Below the pieces are notes generated by a model, which saw nothing but the letters and a program-made list of their open reading frames with translations, searched no databases and was not told where the DNA came from. The position numbers and the translations under genes were made by a program. A stretch of DNA of 64,000 nucleotides from Gracilaria gracilis (taxonomy: Eukaryota; Rhodophyta; Florideophyceae; Gracilariales; Gracilariaceae), in the NCBI GenBank assembly GCA_030374805.1, contig JARGSG010000053.1, positions 266,712 through 330,711 on the forward strand, read 5' to 3'. Below are positions 12,772 to 23,322 of the stretch, one piece after another (position 1 is the first letter of the stretch; the number at the start of each line of letters is the position of its first letter).

Positions 12772-12994
12772 CAGTCAAACTTTTGGCTGCATTCAAAGAT
12801 GATGGTTAGTGTTTCAGTCGAACTTTTGACTGCATCCAAGGAGGATGGTTAGTGTTTCAGTCGAAATTTTGACTGCATCCAAGGAGGATGGTTAGTGTTT
12901 CAGTCAAGCTTTTGACTGCATCCAAAGAGGATCATTAGCGCTCCAGTCAAACTTTTGACTAAATTCAAAGAGGAGGGTTACTGCTCCAGTCAAA
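12772..12994. repeat. 43-bp tandem repeat, right end of hAT element
   Basis: Units start at 12772, 12815, 12858, 12901, 12944 and 12987, an exact 43-base period with five full units. Each begins CAGTC(A/G)A and contains TTTTGACTGCATCCAA, so every unit has two motifs facing each other. Probably amplified transposase-binding sites. Confidence 0.9.
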
Positions 12995-13075
12995 CGAGGT
13001 TTTAGTTTGACTGTTCCAGATTTGAGAGCAGTCAAATATTTGACTGGAGTCAAATCACCAGTCATTTCACCGTAG

Positions 13076-13083
13076 AACGTTTT
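13076..13083. repeat. 8-bp target-site duplication (right) of hAT element
   Basis: AACGTTTT directly after the terminal CCGTAG, identical to 8250-8257. Confidence 0.93.
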
Positions 13084-15061
13084 CACAGGTTGTTATGCGC
13101 CTCGTCGTGGGGGTGTAGCATGTATACCAACAAGTTATTGAGTGCAACACCACGCCGCACATGGGCGTCATTTGAGCAATCCAGTATTTGCTGTTGGATC
13201 TCCGACATTCTTTCAGAGACACGTTTGACTGTTACATTGTTTCTCCTGAGCCAGAACGGAGGGTCGTGCATGCGGAGTTTTGGTGTTGCGGACCAGTCTG
13301 GCTGAAATTGTTCTGCAGAATACTGTTGATGCGTTCTGTTGATTTTGGAGCGAAATGCACATAAGTTAGACGCCCAAACAGAAACAAAATGACGTAAACC
13401 TTTGTGGCATCACTAACGGATAAGCAAGACAAACGAACAAATGTAGTCAGATGATGATGTTTCTGCGGTGGCTACTCGCCCATTTTGCTTCCTGAGTTTC
13501 CCCACGCGGGTGGTGCGGAATTGAGTTCACATGGTGGCAAACGGCGCAATGCAGTAAAGCCTCATGGGAACAAGAAGAAGAAGAGCTGAGGTACAGTGTA
13601 GCGTCACACGTGTGCAACTTGCGCAACGTGGTGGCTTGAGCAAACGATCCGGGGATGCTCTCCGAGTCTGTGCGTGGCCGACTTTACAGCGCTTGGCACG
13701 CGCGCAATTGCCAAGAGCGCAAGTCGGTGTAGCAGCGCAACTCGCGTCGTGGCGCATGAGGACTCATTGACTGATGAGCGTCCGTTGCCGAGCGCGGTTC
13801 CCTGTGCCTAACGGCGTGTTTGCTTGCCGCGCTGCTTTTGTATAAGGCCACCCAGCCGCAAGATGTGCGGAGCGCGCTTGAGGTGGCATTGTGGCGGCTA
13901 TGTTGCCAGCCGCACACAGTGCAGCCGCTTTTGCAACTTAGAAGATTGCTCTCGACGCCTTCTTTCGTTCGAGAATGAGCAGCCAAAGGGAGATTGATTT
14001 CAGCGCCATCGTTTAGGTCCATTTTTGCTGGAATACCGTGGGCGATCATCTAGGTTTTGATTCTATAGTAGTTGCGAATTTCGCACTGTCTGCTCTGAGA
14101 AAACTCATTTATTGACTTCTTGCGCAGAGCTTTGTAGAACGATCTTTATGATCTTTGTTTTCGGGAAGTGTAGGAGACACAGAGTGGCAAAGGCCATGTG
14201 CTCTGCTACGTCGTGAGGTAAACACCTTACGCGTTCAAAGTGTCCCCGAAGGACATCTCTGCCCCTAAAAGAGAGGGCGGGTAGGGGAAAAAGAAAACCT
14301 GAAAGAACAAAAGTAGGAGAGCCTGAGACGACAGTATTTAGAAAACGCGACGAAGACAACTAGATCGCAGGTAGTGCCTTTGTCTGCCGTCGCCGACGGA
14401 GAGGCCTTCCAGTACAAGTGCTCGAAAGCGAGAACACTGCCACATTATCGGGCTCGGGCCGACAGTGCAGACTATGTTCCACATCACCAAGATCAGATCG
14501 CCCTATCCTCAACAAATCCACTTCTGCGTTCCTTGAAAAGCCATAGCAATTCCATAACGTTGATCGACCCATCGGCCGTGACAGCCTTGTTGATTTTGAT
14601 AACAATCAAGGGCCCTCTGAGCACTCAGTTCGGGAAAATATATCAGAGTTTGAATTTCAGTAAGACTTGCACGGTCTCCAACTTGGTAAGTCGCAACAGA
14701 GGCACTCAACAGTTCATTTCAGAATCCTGGGTAGGTACGGACCTCGGGTTTCGGCAGGCTATATTCTGGAACGCATCTGCAACGCGTTCCGTTGTCAACA
14801 TAAGACACGGATCAATGGCTTTAATGATCGCCACGATTTGGCTTCGGCGATTGTCGAACGCCAAATCGTAGCCAAATGGTTGAAATTTATTGCGCATCGC
14901 TGTCGGGTTGAAAAGGCAAATGCGTCGCCCGATCAGCCTGGAGAATGCGGGAAAAGACAGCTTGACGACTATGTCAAGCAAATGAGGAAGAAAAGACTCG
15001 GCGGTTACGGCTATTATGCAAGCATTCGGAGGCTTGAATTGGCAGGGCAGTGATTTCTGGC
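13084..15061. other. Intergenic, no gene recognised
   Basis: Several medium open frames on both strands (13684-14049 minus, 14374-14871 plus, 14706-15092 minus) overlap each other, and none shows a motif I know. The higher GC of 13500-15050 compared with the AT-rich flanks suggests old coding sequence, but I cannot name it. Confidence 0.35.
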
Positions 15062-15221
15062 ATTGCTGCCTTTTCATATTTAATTTAGACACGCGTTTTT
15101 TAAAAAAGCATTATCAGCCTTTTTTACGAACTTCAATGCTTCGACGTACATTTTTCCTGACCGACGTAGACGAGTAGATGACAATGTTATGTCGCCAAAA
15201 AAACGTAGCAGCCTACAATAC
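15062..15221 (-). repeat. 160-bp dispersed repeat, copy 1
   Basis: Reverse complement of 33521-33680, 160 bases in each copy, with about five mismatches. On the minus strand it ends a reading frame (15364 to 15080) whose last ~45 residues, through LRRSGKMYVEALKFV to a TAA stop, are kept in both copies. It may be the 3' end of an unidentified coding mobile element. Confidence 0.88.
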
Positions 15222-15940
15222 AAAGCGATATGTGAACATAAGTTGGTAGGTCTGAAGGAGATCTTTTGAAACATATGCATAAATTGTGACTTCTGGTTAA
15301 AAAAGTCCAAATTTATGCCATAATACAATTCATTCTTCTGCCAAAAAGTGCTAAAAAGGCACATTTACAGGAAACTGCGGGAAGGTATGCTTTGCACAGT
15401 TGTAAAATACAGAAACACATTGGTCGGAACCCTTGTGACCATTTATTTATACCATATTGGCGACCGTGTTACTTTTCAACACAAATTTTTGCCACGCCTG
15501 TTAAGAAAAGAACAACTCAATTGCCTCTCCATAAAAAAACTAAGAATGGTACGACTATGTATTTGGCTTGAAGTGTTAATAGTACACTTTCATTCTGCAT
15601 AATGATAAGTAAAGAACACATTTTACTGATATAATTTCTCATAAGAGAGTAGAAACTTAAAACAAAATTTGTGAAGCTCTTTGCCATCAACCAAGAGGCT
15701 GAGCACAACCTCCCTTAGTAGTATTTCTTGTCCTCTGCAATTTTATCACCCTATAGCATATTAAAGCAAACAAAAGCTGGGTAAACCCGTAGAACGCGGT
15801 TTTTATATATTAAAAGGTTAGGCTCAACAGTTTAAAAATTGCAAAGATTGTAACATATGACATCTGACCCTTAGAACATCTTGAAATTAAGAACATTGGA
15901 CGACTTCAAAGGCTTTGAAAGATCTACCAAAGCTTCCGTA
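15222..15940. other. AT-rich spacer
   Basis: Nothing recognised apart from the upstream part of the minus frame that ends in the 160-bp repeat (to 15364). Confidence 0.4.
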
Positions 15941-16198
15941 CTAATCAGTGTGGGCCTTTAACCTGATGTAGACCAGCTTTGTACCACCTTGGTACAATAA
16001 ATTGTAGGTTTCAAAGGTGCGTTCAACCACAAACCGCAAATGAAATCTTGCTTTTGAAACAACTTCTTCTGAACTATGGGACCTCAATTCTTTCAGCGCA
16101 CGCTCAAAGACTAAGAACTCAGGTTGAAACGTAGTGTATTGACCTTAAAGTGAAGTCTTGAGCCATTTAGCGTGCATTCTCGTCAAGTCTGTCAGAGG
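15941..16198 (-). pseudogene. 3' half of an unknown reading frame split by el.1
   Basis: When el.1 and one target duplication are removed in thought, the minus frame from 27974 runs on here in the same phase to a TAG at 15941-15943, about 204 codons in all. In-frame stops lie at 27785-27783 and 16147-16145. This half reads YTTFQPEFLVFERALKELR and VVERTFETYNLLYQGG, which looks protein-like, but I do not recognise it. See the partner entry at 27613-27974. Confidence 0.55.
16194..16198. repeat. 5-bp target-site duplication (left) of el.1
   Basis: AGAGG immediately before the terminal TG of the left LTR, repeated at 27613-27617 after the terminal CA of the right LTR. Confidence 0.95.
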
Positions 16199-17061
16199 TG
16201 TGGAGCAACGCCTTTGGCGGGAAAAGCGCAGGCTAACGAAGACGTTCGGAATCTTCCCCTCGACAGGGCAGCGCAGCGAACGGAGCACTCCGGGAATGAC
16301 ACAGCTAAGCCGGGTGTAAATCCGAGGTCAAACCGTCACGACAAGCGTCGGAGCGTGAGGCTGATTAGTAGTCGGTAGAGATCCACGTGTTCACACGGTC
16401 ACGAGATGAGTCCCTGAAAGAGAGTAGCACGCCAACGACAAGGTGACGGAAACGGGCCACTGCGAACAGGGCAAAAATGCAAACCCAAAAAGGGGAGAAG
16501 GCAAACCACCAGAGTGGGAAAACGAGAGAGAGAATAAAACAAACCCAATACAGGGGCGAATTTATGACAATAGGTCGGAACAAGACACACAAATAGTGAT
16601 TATACTCTGAGCGCCACAAGGGTGGGTAACTATACGTGAACAACGCAGTCGTCACTTCACTTGGAGGTGAACAATCCGCGAAGGCGTGATAGTTAGAGCC
16701 AGGAAGCCCTTGCTTGCCAAGGAGCAGTTTACTTGGGGGAGCGATGCTAAACCCTCTAAGTACTGAGCTCGGCGCACCACTGACAGTGGGACACAGTGGG
16801 TGCGCCGGGCAAAATAATCTATAAAATATCTAAATAAATACAGCAATGCTGGATGCACTGCCTCCGGCATATCCGTGCTACGCGTGTGCTATTCACACCC
16901 GCTAAGCGGCGCCTCGAGCCGTGCAATCCACGTGTACATGTGTGGAAATTACCTCAGCGAGGCGACACGCTAATAGCGGTGTAGCTCATATATATCTACT
17001 AACGCATGATGCGGAAATTAACCAAGTACCTCAAATCGCCTCCAAGGAGCGTTGTCCTTCA
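16199..17061 (-). repeat. 3' LTR of el.1 (863 bp)
   Basis: Begins TGTGGAGCAACGCC and ends GTTGTCCTTCA on the plus strand. It has a 10-base tandem duplication (ACAGTGGGAC ACAGTGGG, about 16788-16805) that is absent from the el.2 and el.3 LTRs, which are 851 bp. On the plus strand there are TATA-like words at 16820-16827 (TATAAAAT) and about 16988-16997, upstream of the antisense ORF. Confidence 0.95.
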
Positions 17062-17076
17062 TATCTCCCTCCTTAA
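17062..17076 (-). promoter_or_regulatory. Polypurine tract of el.1
   Basis: Read on minus, AAGGAGGGAGATA directly abuts the 3' LTR, the position of the plus-strand primer in LTR elements. It is matched at 58026 (AAGGAGGGGGATA) and 5622 in the other copies, which fixes the polarity of the element independently of the ORFs. Confidence 0.85.
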
Positions 17077-17096
17077 GAGTGAGCCACGCTGTCGCG

Positions 17097-19024
17097 ATGG
17101 CGGGTCGACCTCCTAGCCATGGGCATAAAAGCGCATCCCCGAAGTCTTCGGATTCCCTCTCGCCTCGCGAAGATCAAGTCACCACCACTCGACAGTGCCA
17201 ACCTCGCTCCAGCGACGATCAATCCGGTTCAGAACAGTCTGCTTCTCGCTCTGGCGGTGTTACTACCAACCTTCCCGTTCCTCGAGTGCCTCGTACGATG
17301 AGCGGTCAACCTCCGAACTCGGGATACTTCTCCGGATTTCGTTCCGTGCCTCTTCCGCAAAGCCGCAGTGCTTCTGGGGCGTCCCAGGAACTCAACACCA
17401 GCGGCGGGCACATCCTTCCTCCGGGGCAGCAGCCCCAAGGTCACGTCATGCATGAAGTGACGTGGCCTTTTTACGACGAGCTCGTCGGGCTAAACCCTCG
17501 CGTTCACGCGCATCTCTTCCGGACTGCTCCGTGGTTTCATCCTACAGCCGTTTTCAACGAGGAGCTCATCGCGTCCTATGCGGACGGTACTGATCGCCTT
17601 CCCGGGGATCTTTCGTCGTTGGTCACCACTGCGTGGGATTGGCGTCGACGGGTTGCCGTTCCTCCTCACGCAATCTTGCGGCGTTCCGGCGAGTCGCTAG
17701 CTTCCGCTCAGGCGGCATTGGCTCGCTTGGGTTATGCGCGGCAGAGCCGGGCAAACTTCGAGTTCCCAATTCCTGATTCTATCAGCTTTGATCTCTGGTT
17801 GTACCGTACACAAGGCGAGATTTCGTATTGCGCCCGATTGGCGGTGGTTGAGACTTACTCCTAGAGAGGACGTCCTAATGTACGCCAGGAGGCGGTGTGT
17901 TGGATGCATCCAATCATCCGGGCGGAGTTCAGGTATCTTCGCCGGGAGTCCCGTTCGCGGTTGTTACAGAACTTCATCCGCGATGAGCGTCGTGCGCGCT
18001 CCCGTTTCAGGTTTCTCGTCCCGTATCAAAACACGGAGATCAATCGAATCCGGCACAATCACCGGCTGGGCCGTTACGTTCCCATTCCCACTTGGTGGTC
18101 CTCAGTTGAGGTGTGTCGCGGGTGCTACGTGGTGTTGCCCCCGGTCCTCTCCTATCTGAACTGTGGTCCGTGGTGCTCACCGAGTGGGCAATCCGCACCG
18201 CGGCTTATCTCCTATGGGAAGTATATGACCAGTATCGACTGTGGTATGTCCCGCCTCGCCTTCGGGCGTGCATCCACGAACTCTCGTTGCGGGTCCCTCT
18301 GGGAGGTGAAAACAATGCCGAAGAAGTTCGTGGGCTCCTCGACGTAGTCGGCCGAGTTGGTTGGGCCAGCGTGCTCTTCGCTCAGAGCGGCCGCGGTCAC
18401 GAGAACGGCGGTTTTGACCGGTCTCCGGGACGACGCACGCCATGGGCGGGAGACTTCATCTTTTTCAATCCCTGGGAGGTGCAACAGATCACCGCAGCTG
18501 AAGCGGCAGCTCTCCGGATGGCTCCGAGGTATATCCCTTACGGGCATCCCGTTGGCTTCGTCGACGCTGACGATTTTTACCACGCCTACGGCAGTGAAGA
18601 CGATCAAATGATGGACGACGAACCCTAGGTGGGATATGATGACGACGTAGTCGAAGAGGTTCCTTCCGCCAACGCGGTTGAGCCGACCTCCAATGGCACG
18701 GCAGCGCCGGGAATGGCGACGGCTGAGCCGGTGAATCCACCCACGCCCGAACACTCGTTGGCAGGTGCCGTGGTGGCTTCCCTTCCGGACGAACCAGATG
18801 TGATCGAGGTGCCTGCCGTCTTCCCCTCTGGGGGTGGAACTGGTGAGGCGGCTGTAATCGCTCAGTTCCTCCGAGGAGTTGGGCTTTCCGCAACTGTCGC
18901 GAGCGGGGACGTCGCCGCAATGTGGGACGCGTTGGCTGCACCCCTTACTGGCGGATCCAATCTCAGCAATGGGGGTACTGGTGAGGGCGCTCCGGGCCCC
19001 TCTAACCAAGGGTCGGGGGCTTAG
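17097..19024 (+). pseudogene. Gypsy antisense ORF, broken copy in el.1
   Basis: Aligns over its whole length with the intact copy at 58061-60019. Three lesions are visible: a Trp codon changed to TAG at 17862-17864, a 31-base deletion near 18157 that shifts the frame, and a Glu codon changed to TAG near 18626. Start ATG is 36 bases inside the 3' LTR, after the polypurine tract. It runs opposite to gag-pol and ends 174 bases from the pol stop. Features of the protein are described under the intact copy. Confidence 0.88.
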
Positions 19025-19198
19025 TCCATCTTCCACCTGATTCCAGCTATGCGGTGTTGTTGTAGGATATAGCCTTGATGGCCATTAACCCTACTTCCGT
19101 CTATGACGTATATTTTTCTTTTCTAAAGTGCCAGCTTCGTCTTCTTCCAAACCTCAACTTCTTTCTAGGTGAGCTAGCTTCTTCCCCTTCGGGGCGTG

Positions 19199-22177
19199 TT
19201 ATCCCACTTTGGCATTGACAATTGTCGCCGGGAGACCCGTGAGAGTACGCCGATGGTACTGCACCCCTTTCGATCGTGGGCGATGCTCGATTGGCTCATC
19301 CGAGTCAGCCTCGGGTCCGTAGCCGTACCAACGTACGAGATACCGTATGTACCCCAACGGGTGGTATGAGTGTTCCACTATGTGGTCGACTACGAACTTC
19401 TGTGGAAAGACTTCCCGGCCTTGCCGTGTGACTACGACATCCTGCTTCGGAGAGCTCTCCGGGGGCTTCACCGCGTGTGGCACTGCGTCGATGCTCCGGT
19501 TAGACCGAGGTGTGTCCAACAAGGTTGGTGGCACTGTACCTTCGCGGTGTGGTCCCCTACTTGAGTCGGTGGTCACGCGTCTCGCGGTGTCGGTGTTCCC
19601 GTTTCCTTGTTTCCTTAGAGTTCCTTCTCCCGCGGGAGTCCCAGGTGGGCGTACCGCAAGTTTGCGTGGTAGCAACCGTTTCGACGGAGTTGTGTGTGGC
19701 GTCGAACGCGCTCGCGTCAACGGTAACCCTGATTGAACCGGCCTCGCCGTGGTGGTACGGGACGTTGTCAACGGGTGGCCGTCATTGGTCTGCGCCGTGG
19801 CGTGTTCCGCCTGCGTATGCACGGGAGGTGTCAGCTCGGTTCGTCGACGTGGTTCGCTCGCTGAGCTGATCTCCTTTACAGGTGTAGTCCGTGTACTACG
19901 GTTGGCACTTTCTTGCTGGGCATTTAGCGACGTGTTCACGGTGTGGCCCGCCTCAGGCGTGTTGGGTGACTTAGTCTCCGACGACTCTTCTCCGTCTTGG
20001 ACGTGCGAGCTCAACGGCGCCTTAGGCGGTATTTCCACTCCGTCATGCGACGTAGTCACTCCAGGCACGCTATGCGGCGTAGGCAACGGCTTCGCCGGTA
20101 ACGACTGAGTCTCCTCGGTCGTGTCCCGCACAGAGGTAGTGTCTGGTGACGATTCCGCTTCTGCGTTGACGCGCGGCGACCTTGACGAGACGCCGGGCTC
20201 CCGATAGGGCTTTGATTGCGCATTAGCGGTGTCACTCTTCCGTGCCACACGGTGTTCCTTACGCGACAACGCGGAAACATGACGATTAACGAGTCCCTCC
20301 CCCTCCTTAGATGGAGCGACATGGGGAGTGGGTGTCAACGCGCCAAGGCAACGAATAATTACGCCAGGCGGCGGGGCTTCAGACGGCGAAGCACCAGGGC
20401 ACGTAGAGTCCGATAACATCGGCAAATACGAGAGTCCCCTACTAGGGTGTGGTACCTCTCTAGGGCGGTCGATCGGGGGTGGGTCCGTTGTGTCCGTAGT
20501 GTTCGTTTCCGCTTCTGCAGTAGAATTTCCACTTGATGGGTCGTTTTCCGCAAGCGGGGGGGCAAAGACCACGCGATCGCCGGAGATACGTTCGTGTTGC
20601 TGACCCATCTCCACTACGACAGTGTCGGATTCCACAGCAATAGTCTTGGAGGGACCGTCGGCGATGGGTGAGAGCTTGTGGCGTTTCTCCTTGCCTGGGT
20701 TCCAATACTTCTTACGGATGAACACATTGTCTCCTTCTTTAACGGCGGGTGGTCTTCGAGGAGCTCGCTCATCGATATCACGCTTATATGCGGCTTTTGA
20801 CCGGGCCATTGACCGTTGTGCTGCAGGGGCCAGCTTGGTAAGCCATGTCTTCCAGGTTCCCCTGTATCCCTTCGTCGAAGGAAATTGATCCAGCGTTGGC
20901 TGTGCTTCGAGCGCCACAGGCGGTGGGGTGCGAGACAGAACAAGTTCAAATGGAGTCAATCCCGTAGTACGGTGTACCTGAGTGTTGTATGCGAATGTCA
21001 GCGCATCGGTGAGCAGGTCCCACGTGGTGGGGTAATCGGCTACGTATGAACGGAGTGCGGCTAACAGCGTCCGGTTAAACCGTTCAGCCTGCCCATTACA
21101 CTGGGGGTGGTAGGTTGTCGTGAAGAGATTCTTGACATCCAGAATTCTGCATACATCCCTGAAGAACCGGGAGGCAAACTGTTTCCCGTTGTCGGAGAGT
21201 AGATTCACCGGTGGACCGTAGACGAATGCCCAATGGGTGACGAATGCTTGCGCAACCGTCAGTGACGTGATTCTCCGTAATGGTACGGTACGAACGAGCT
21301 TCGAGAAACGATCCGTGATCACGAGTAGAAATTTTTTACGCCGCTTGGTAGCGAGGAAGGGTCCCAAAATATCGATGGCTACGAATTCCAGGGGCGCCCT
21401 TGCGGGGAAGAGCTTCAACTTCGTCGCATGGCGGCGAAGCTTGACGCGATTCCGAGCACACTCGGGGCAGAGCCGCACAGTTGCGTAGCAATCCACAGCC
21501 ATTGCTGGCCAGTAGAATTTTCTTCGCAATGTAGGGTAAGGTTTCCGTCCTCCGACGTGGCCACTAAGTTTGGCATAGTGTGATAAGTGTAACACCCGAG
21601 ACTGTAGGGCATGTGGCACCACTATTTGTGGGTTTCCAGTTACCGTGCGAACGAGATATCCAATTTCATTCACCCGAAAGAGGAGATCAGCTCCTCCATT
21701 GAGTTGCGCCCGAATCTTCGTGCAGTAAAGATCGCTGAATTGTTCCCTAACCATCTCCTCCGTTTTGACGGGTACGAAGTTCCCTGGTAGGGGGTTCGCA
21801 CTTTTGCTGACAGCGAGTAGGTCATCCAGTTCCTGGTCAAAATCCAGTTCGTCTGGCCATTCCTCTTCGATATCATCCAGTTTACCTGCGGTGTAGTCGT
21901 CAACTGCGAAGCAGGGTATTTTCTCGTCATCGACGGCTAACGATTCCCCTGTGGTGGGAAGGCGAGAAAGGGCGTCGGCTTGTGTATTGTTGGCGCCCTT
22001 CTTGTTGGCGACGTCGAAGTTGAACTCTGCAAAACGCAGTCTCCAACGCATTAAGCGGCCTGAAGGCTCCGATATGGAGAGTAGCCATCTCAATGATGAC
22101 TGATCCGTAAATGTAAATGAGCAGCACACATGAGGTAGGGGCGTAGTGTGCATAATGCCCACACTACTGCAAGACAT
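19199..22177 (-). CDS. Ty3/gypsy RNase H end, integrase and chromodomain (el.1)
   Basis: 992-codon open frame, the largest intact part of pol. Residues 25-75 are the end of RNase H ([15 protein letters not shown]). The integrase zinc-binding set is H200, H207, C237, C240. The catalytic triad is D269, D329 and E365, with 35 residues between the last two, all present ([15 protein letters not shown]). A GPY/F-like module lies near 508. Then come ~380 residues rich in Pro, Ser and Thr with no predicted fold, and a chromodomain at about 929-978 (YLVRWYGYG). The third aromatic-cage position (usual WEP) is DEP, as in divergent chromodomains. It is the downstream part of a broken pol; the first Met is arbitrary. 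The chromodomain is expected to steer integration to marked chromatin. Confidence 0.92.
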   Translation of the reverse strand: MSCSSVGIMHTTPLPHVCCSFTFTDQSSLRWLLSISEPSGRLMRWRLRFAEFNFDVANKKGANNTQADALSRLPTTGESLAVDDEKIPCFAVDDYTAGKLDDIEEEWPDELDFDQELDDLLAVSKSANPLPGNFVPVKTEEMVREQFSDLYCTKIRAQLNGGADLLFRVNEIGYLVRTVTGNPQIVVPHALQSRVLHLSHYAKLSGHVGGRKPYPTLRRKFYWPAMAVDCYATVRLCPECARNRVKLRRHATKLKLFPARAPLEFVAIDILGPFLATKRRKKFLLVITDRFSKLVRTVPLRRITSLTVAQAFVTHWAFVYGPPVNLLSDNGKQFASRFFRDVCRILDVKNLFTTTYHPQCNGQAERFNRTLLAALRSYVADYPTTWDLLTDALTFAYNTQVHRTTGLTPFELVLSRTPPPVALEAQPTLDQFPSTKGYRGTWKTWLTKLAPAAQRSMARSKAAYKRDIDERAPRRPPAVKEGDNVFIRKKYWNPGKEKRHKLSPIADGPSKTIAVESDTVVVEMGQQHERISGDRVVFAPPLAENDPSSGNSTAEAETNTTDTTDPPPIDRPREVPHPSRGLSYLPMLSDSTCPGASPSEAPPPGVIIRCLGALTPTPHVAPSKEGEGLVNRHVSALSRKEHRVARKSDTANAQSKPYREPGVSSRSPRVNAEAESSPDTTSVRDTTEETQSLPAKPLPTPHSVPGVTTSHDGVEIPPKAPLSSHVQDGEESSETKSPNTPEAGHTVNTSLNAQQESANRSTRTTPVKEISSASEPRRRTELTPPVHTQAEHATAQTNDGHPLTTSRTTTARPVQSGLPLTRARSTPHTTPSKRLLPRKLAVRPPGTPAGEGTLRKQGNGNTDTARRVTTDSSRGPHREGTVPPTLLDTPRSNRSIDAVPHAVKPPESSPKQDVVVTRQGREVFPQKFVVDHIVEHSYHPLGYIRYLVRWYGYGPEADSDEPIEHRPRSKGVQYHRRTLTGLPATIVNAKVG

Positions 22178-23322
22178 TCCTTCTCCGAGACGGAGTAATT
22201 CTTCTCATGAACGTTCAACGAACGGTATCAGTACCTGATTGGCTTGCGTTCCCCTCTCTGGGGTGGTTTGAAATAAGGCGCAGCCTACCTTACCTGGTAG
22301 TAACTAGAATCCGTGTCCACGGTATATGACAGTCCCGGTTTCGGTAGTGAAAATACTGGTGCCGTGGTTACAGCCTCTTTGAGAGATTTAAAGGCTTCCG
22401 TCTGAGTAGACGTGAATGGGTCCAACTTAGGCGGTTGACCCTTCCGCAGGAGCGCGTTGAAAGTTGCCGCAATGTCTGCGAAGTTGGGAATAAACCGTCT
22501 ATAGACGTTGACTAATTCTAGAAAGCATCTCAGTTCAGTCTGGGTAGTCGGTTCCGTGGCCTGTTTCAGCGACTTCACATGAGCTTCCTCGATCATGACA
22601 CGTCCTGGACGGATTATGTGACCCACATACTTGACCGTATCCGTAAAGAACTCGCATTTCCTCAGCTTGAGTGTCACTCCGGCGTCCCGTAACGTGGCCA
22701 TTATGTTTCTCAAATGTGTGAGGTGATCATCCAGATTATCTGAGAATACAATGACGTCGTCAAGGTAGACGAGACAAGTACCCCACTTGAAGCGGGCCAG
22801 TAGGATATCAATAGCAGGCTGAAAAGTAGCGGGAGCATTGGTTAAACCGAAGGGCATCTGTTTAAAACGGTAGAGGCCAGAGTGGCAGACAAACGCTGTC
22901 TTGTCCTGATCCTGCTTCCTCACTGGAACCTGCCAGTATCCCCAGTTAGCATCCAATGCCGTGAATACGGTAGAATTTCCGAGAGAATCGATTTATTCAT
23001 CCATACGTAGAATAGGGTACACGTTCTTGACGGTAAGAGCGTTTAGACGACGATAATCGATACAGAAGCGCCAGGAACCATCCGGTTTCGGAGCCAGTAC
23101 CACTGGTGATGCCCACGGCGAATGTGCCGGTTCTATAACTCCTGCACGGAGCATCTTTTCCACCTGAAATTGCTCTTCTTCTCTGGCCTTGGGCCCTGCC
23201 CTGTACGGGTGTTAGGCTACTGACCGAGAGTTCGGAAGGAGATCAATCCGGTGTTCCGTGGTATTTATCCCTCCGAGAGAACCATTGCACATTGTGGTGA
23301 ATTCACGAAGCATATCGCGCAG
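21900..23322 (-). pseudogene. Reverse transcriptase and RNase H of el.1, broken
   Basis: The RT reads ASPVVLAPKPDGSWRFCIDY, then FTALDANWGYWQVPV (first catalytic Asp), the KTAFVCHSGLYRFKQMPFG block, and CLVYLDDVIVFSDN with an intact YLDD. RNase H follows after VDTDSSYYQV. Lesions: a stop just after the protease part (23323), a stop near 23215, a stop near 22998, and a 5-base duplication at about 22290 that shifts RNase H compared with el.2. Active-site residues survive; the frame does not. Confidence 0.88.

Larger units (their letters stand above)
8258..13075 (+). mobile_element. hAT DNA transposon, complete but inactive
   Basis: 4818 bp between identical 8-bp duplications. The termini are inverted repeats: the left reads CTACGGCAAAATGACTG and the right, on the opposite strand, CTACGGTGAAATGACTG (15 of 17 match). 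Both ends carry clusters of AGTCAAA/TTTGACT motifs, probably subterminal transposase sites. The transposase gene inside is in pieces. Between the transposase stop (11173) and the right repeats (about 12770) there are ~1.6 kb in which I recognise no gene. Confidence 0.93.

Noticed and set aside
14374-15092. Overlapping plus and minus frames as a host gene or transposase
   Set aside because: Several frames are open on both strands, none continuous with a recognisable motif; a weak EF-hand-like word on minus was not convincing.
18212-19036. 274-codon minus frame on the pol strand beyond pol in el.1, also open in el.2 (59207-60031), a possible env-like gene
   Set aside because: It is antisense to the longer plus ORF, its translation is Arg/Ser-rich without motifs, and the plus ORF looks far more protein-like. 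That it stays open in both copies can follow from the GC-rich codons of the plus ORF, but I cannot fully exclude it.
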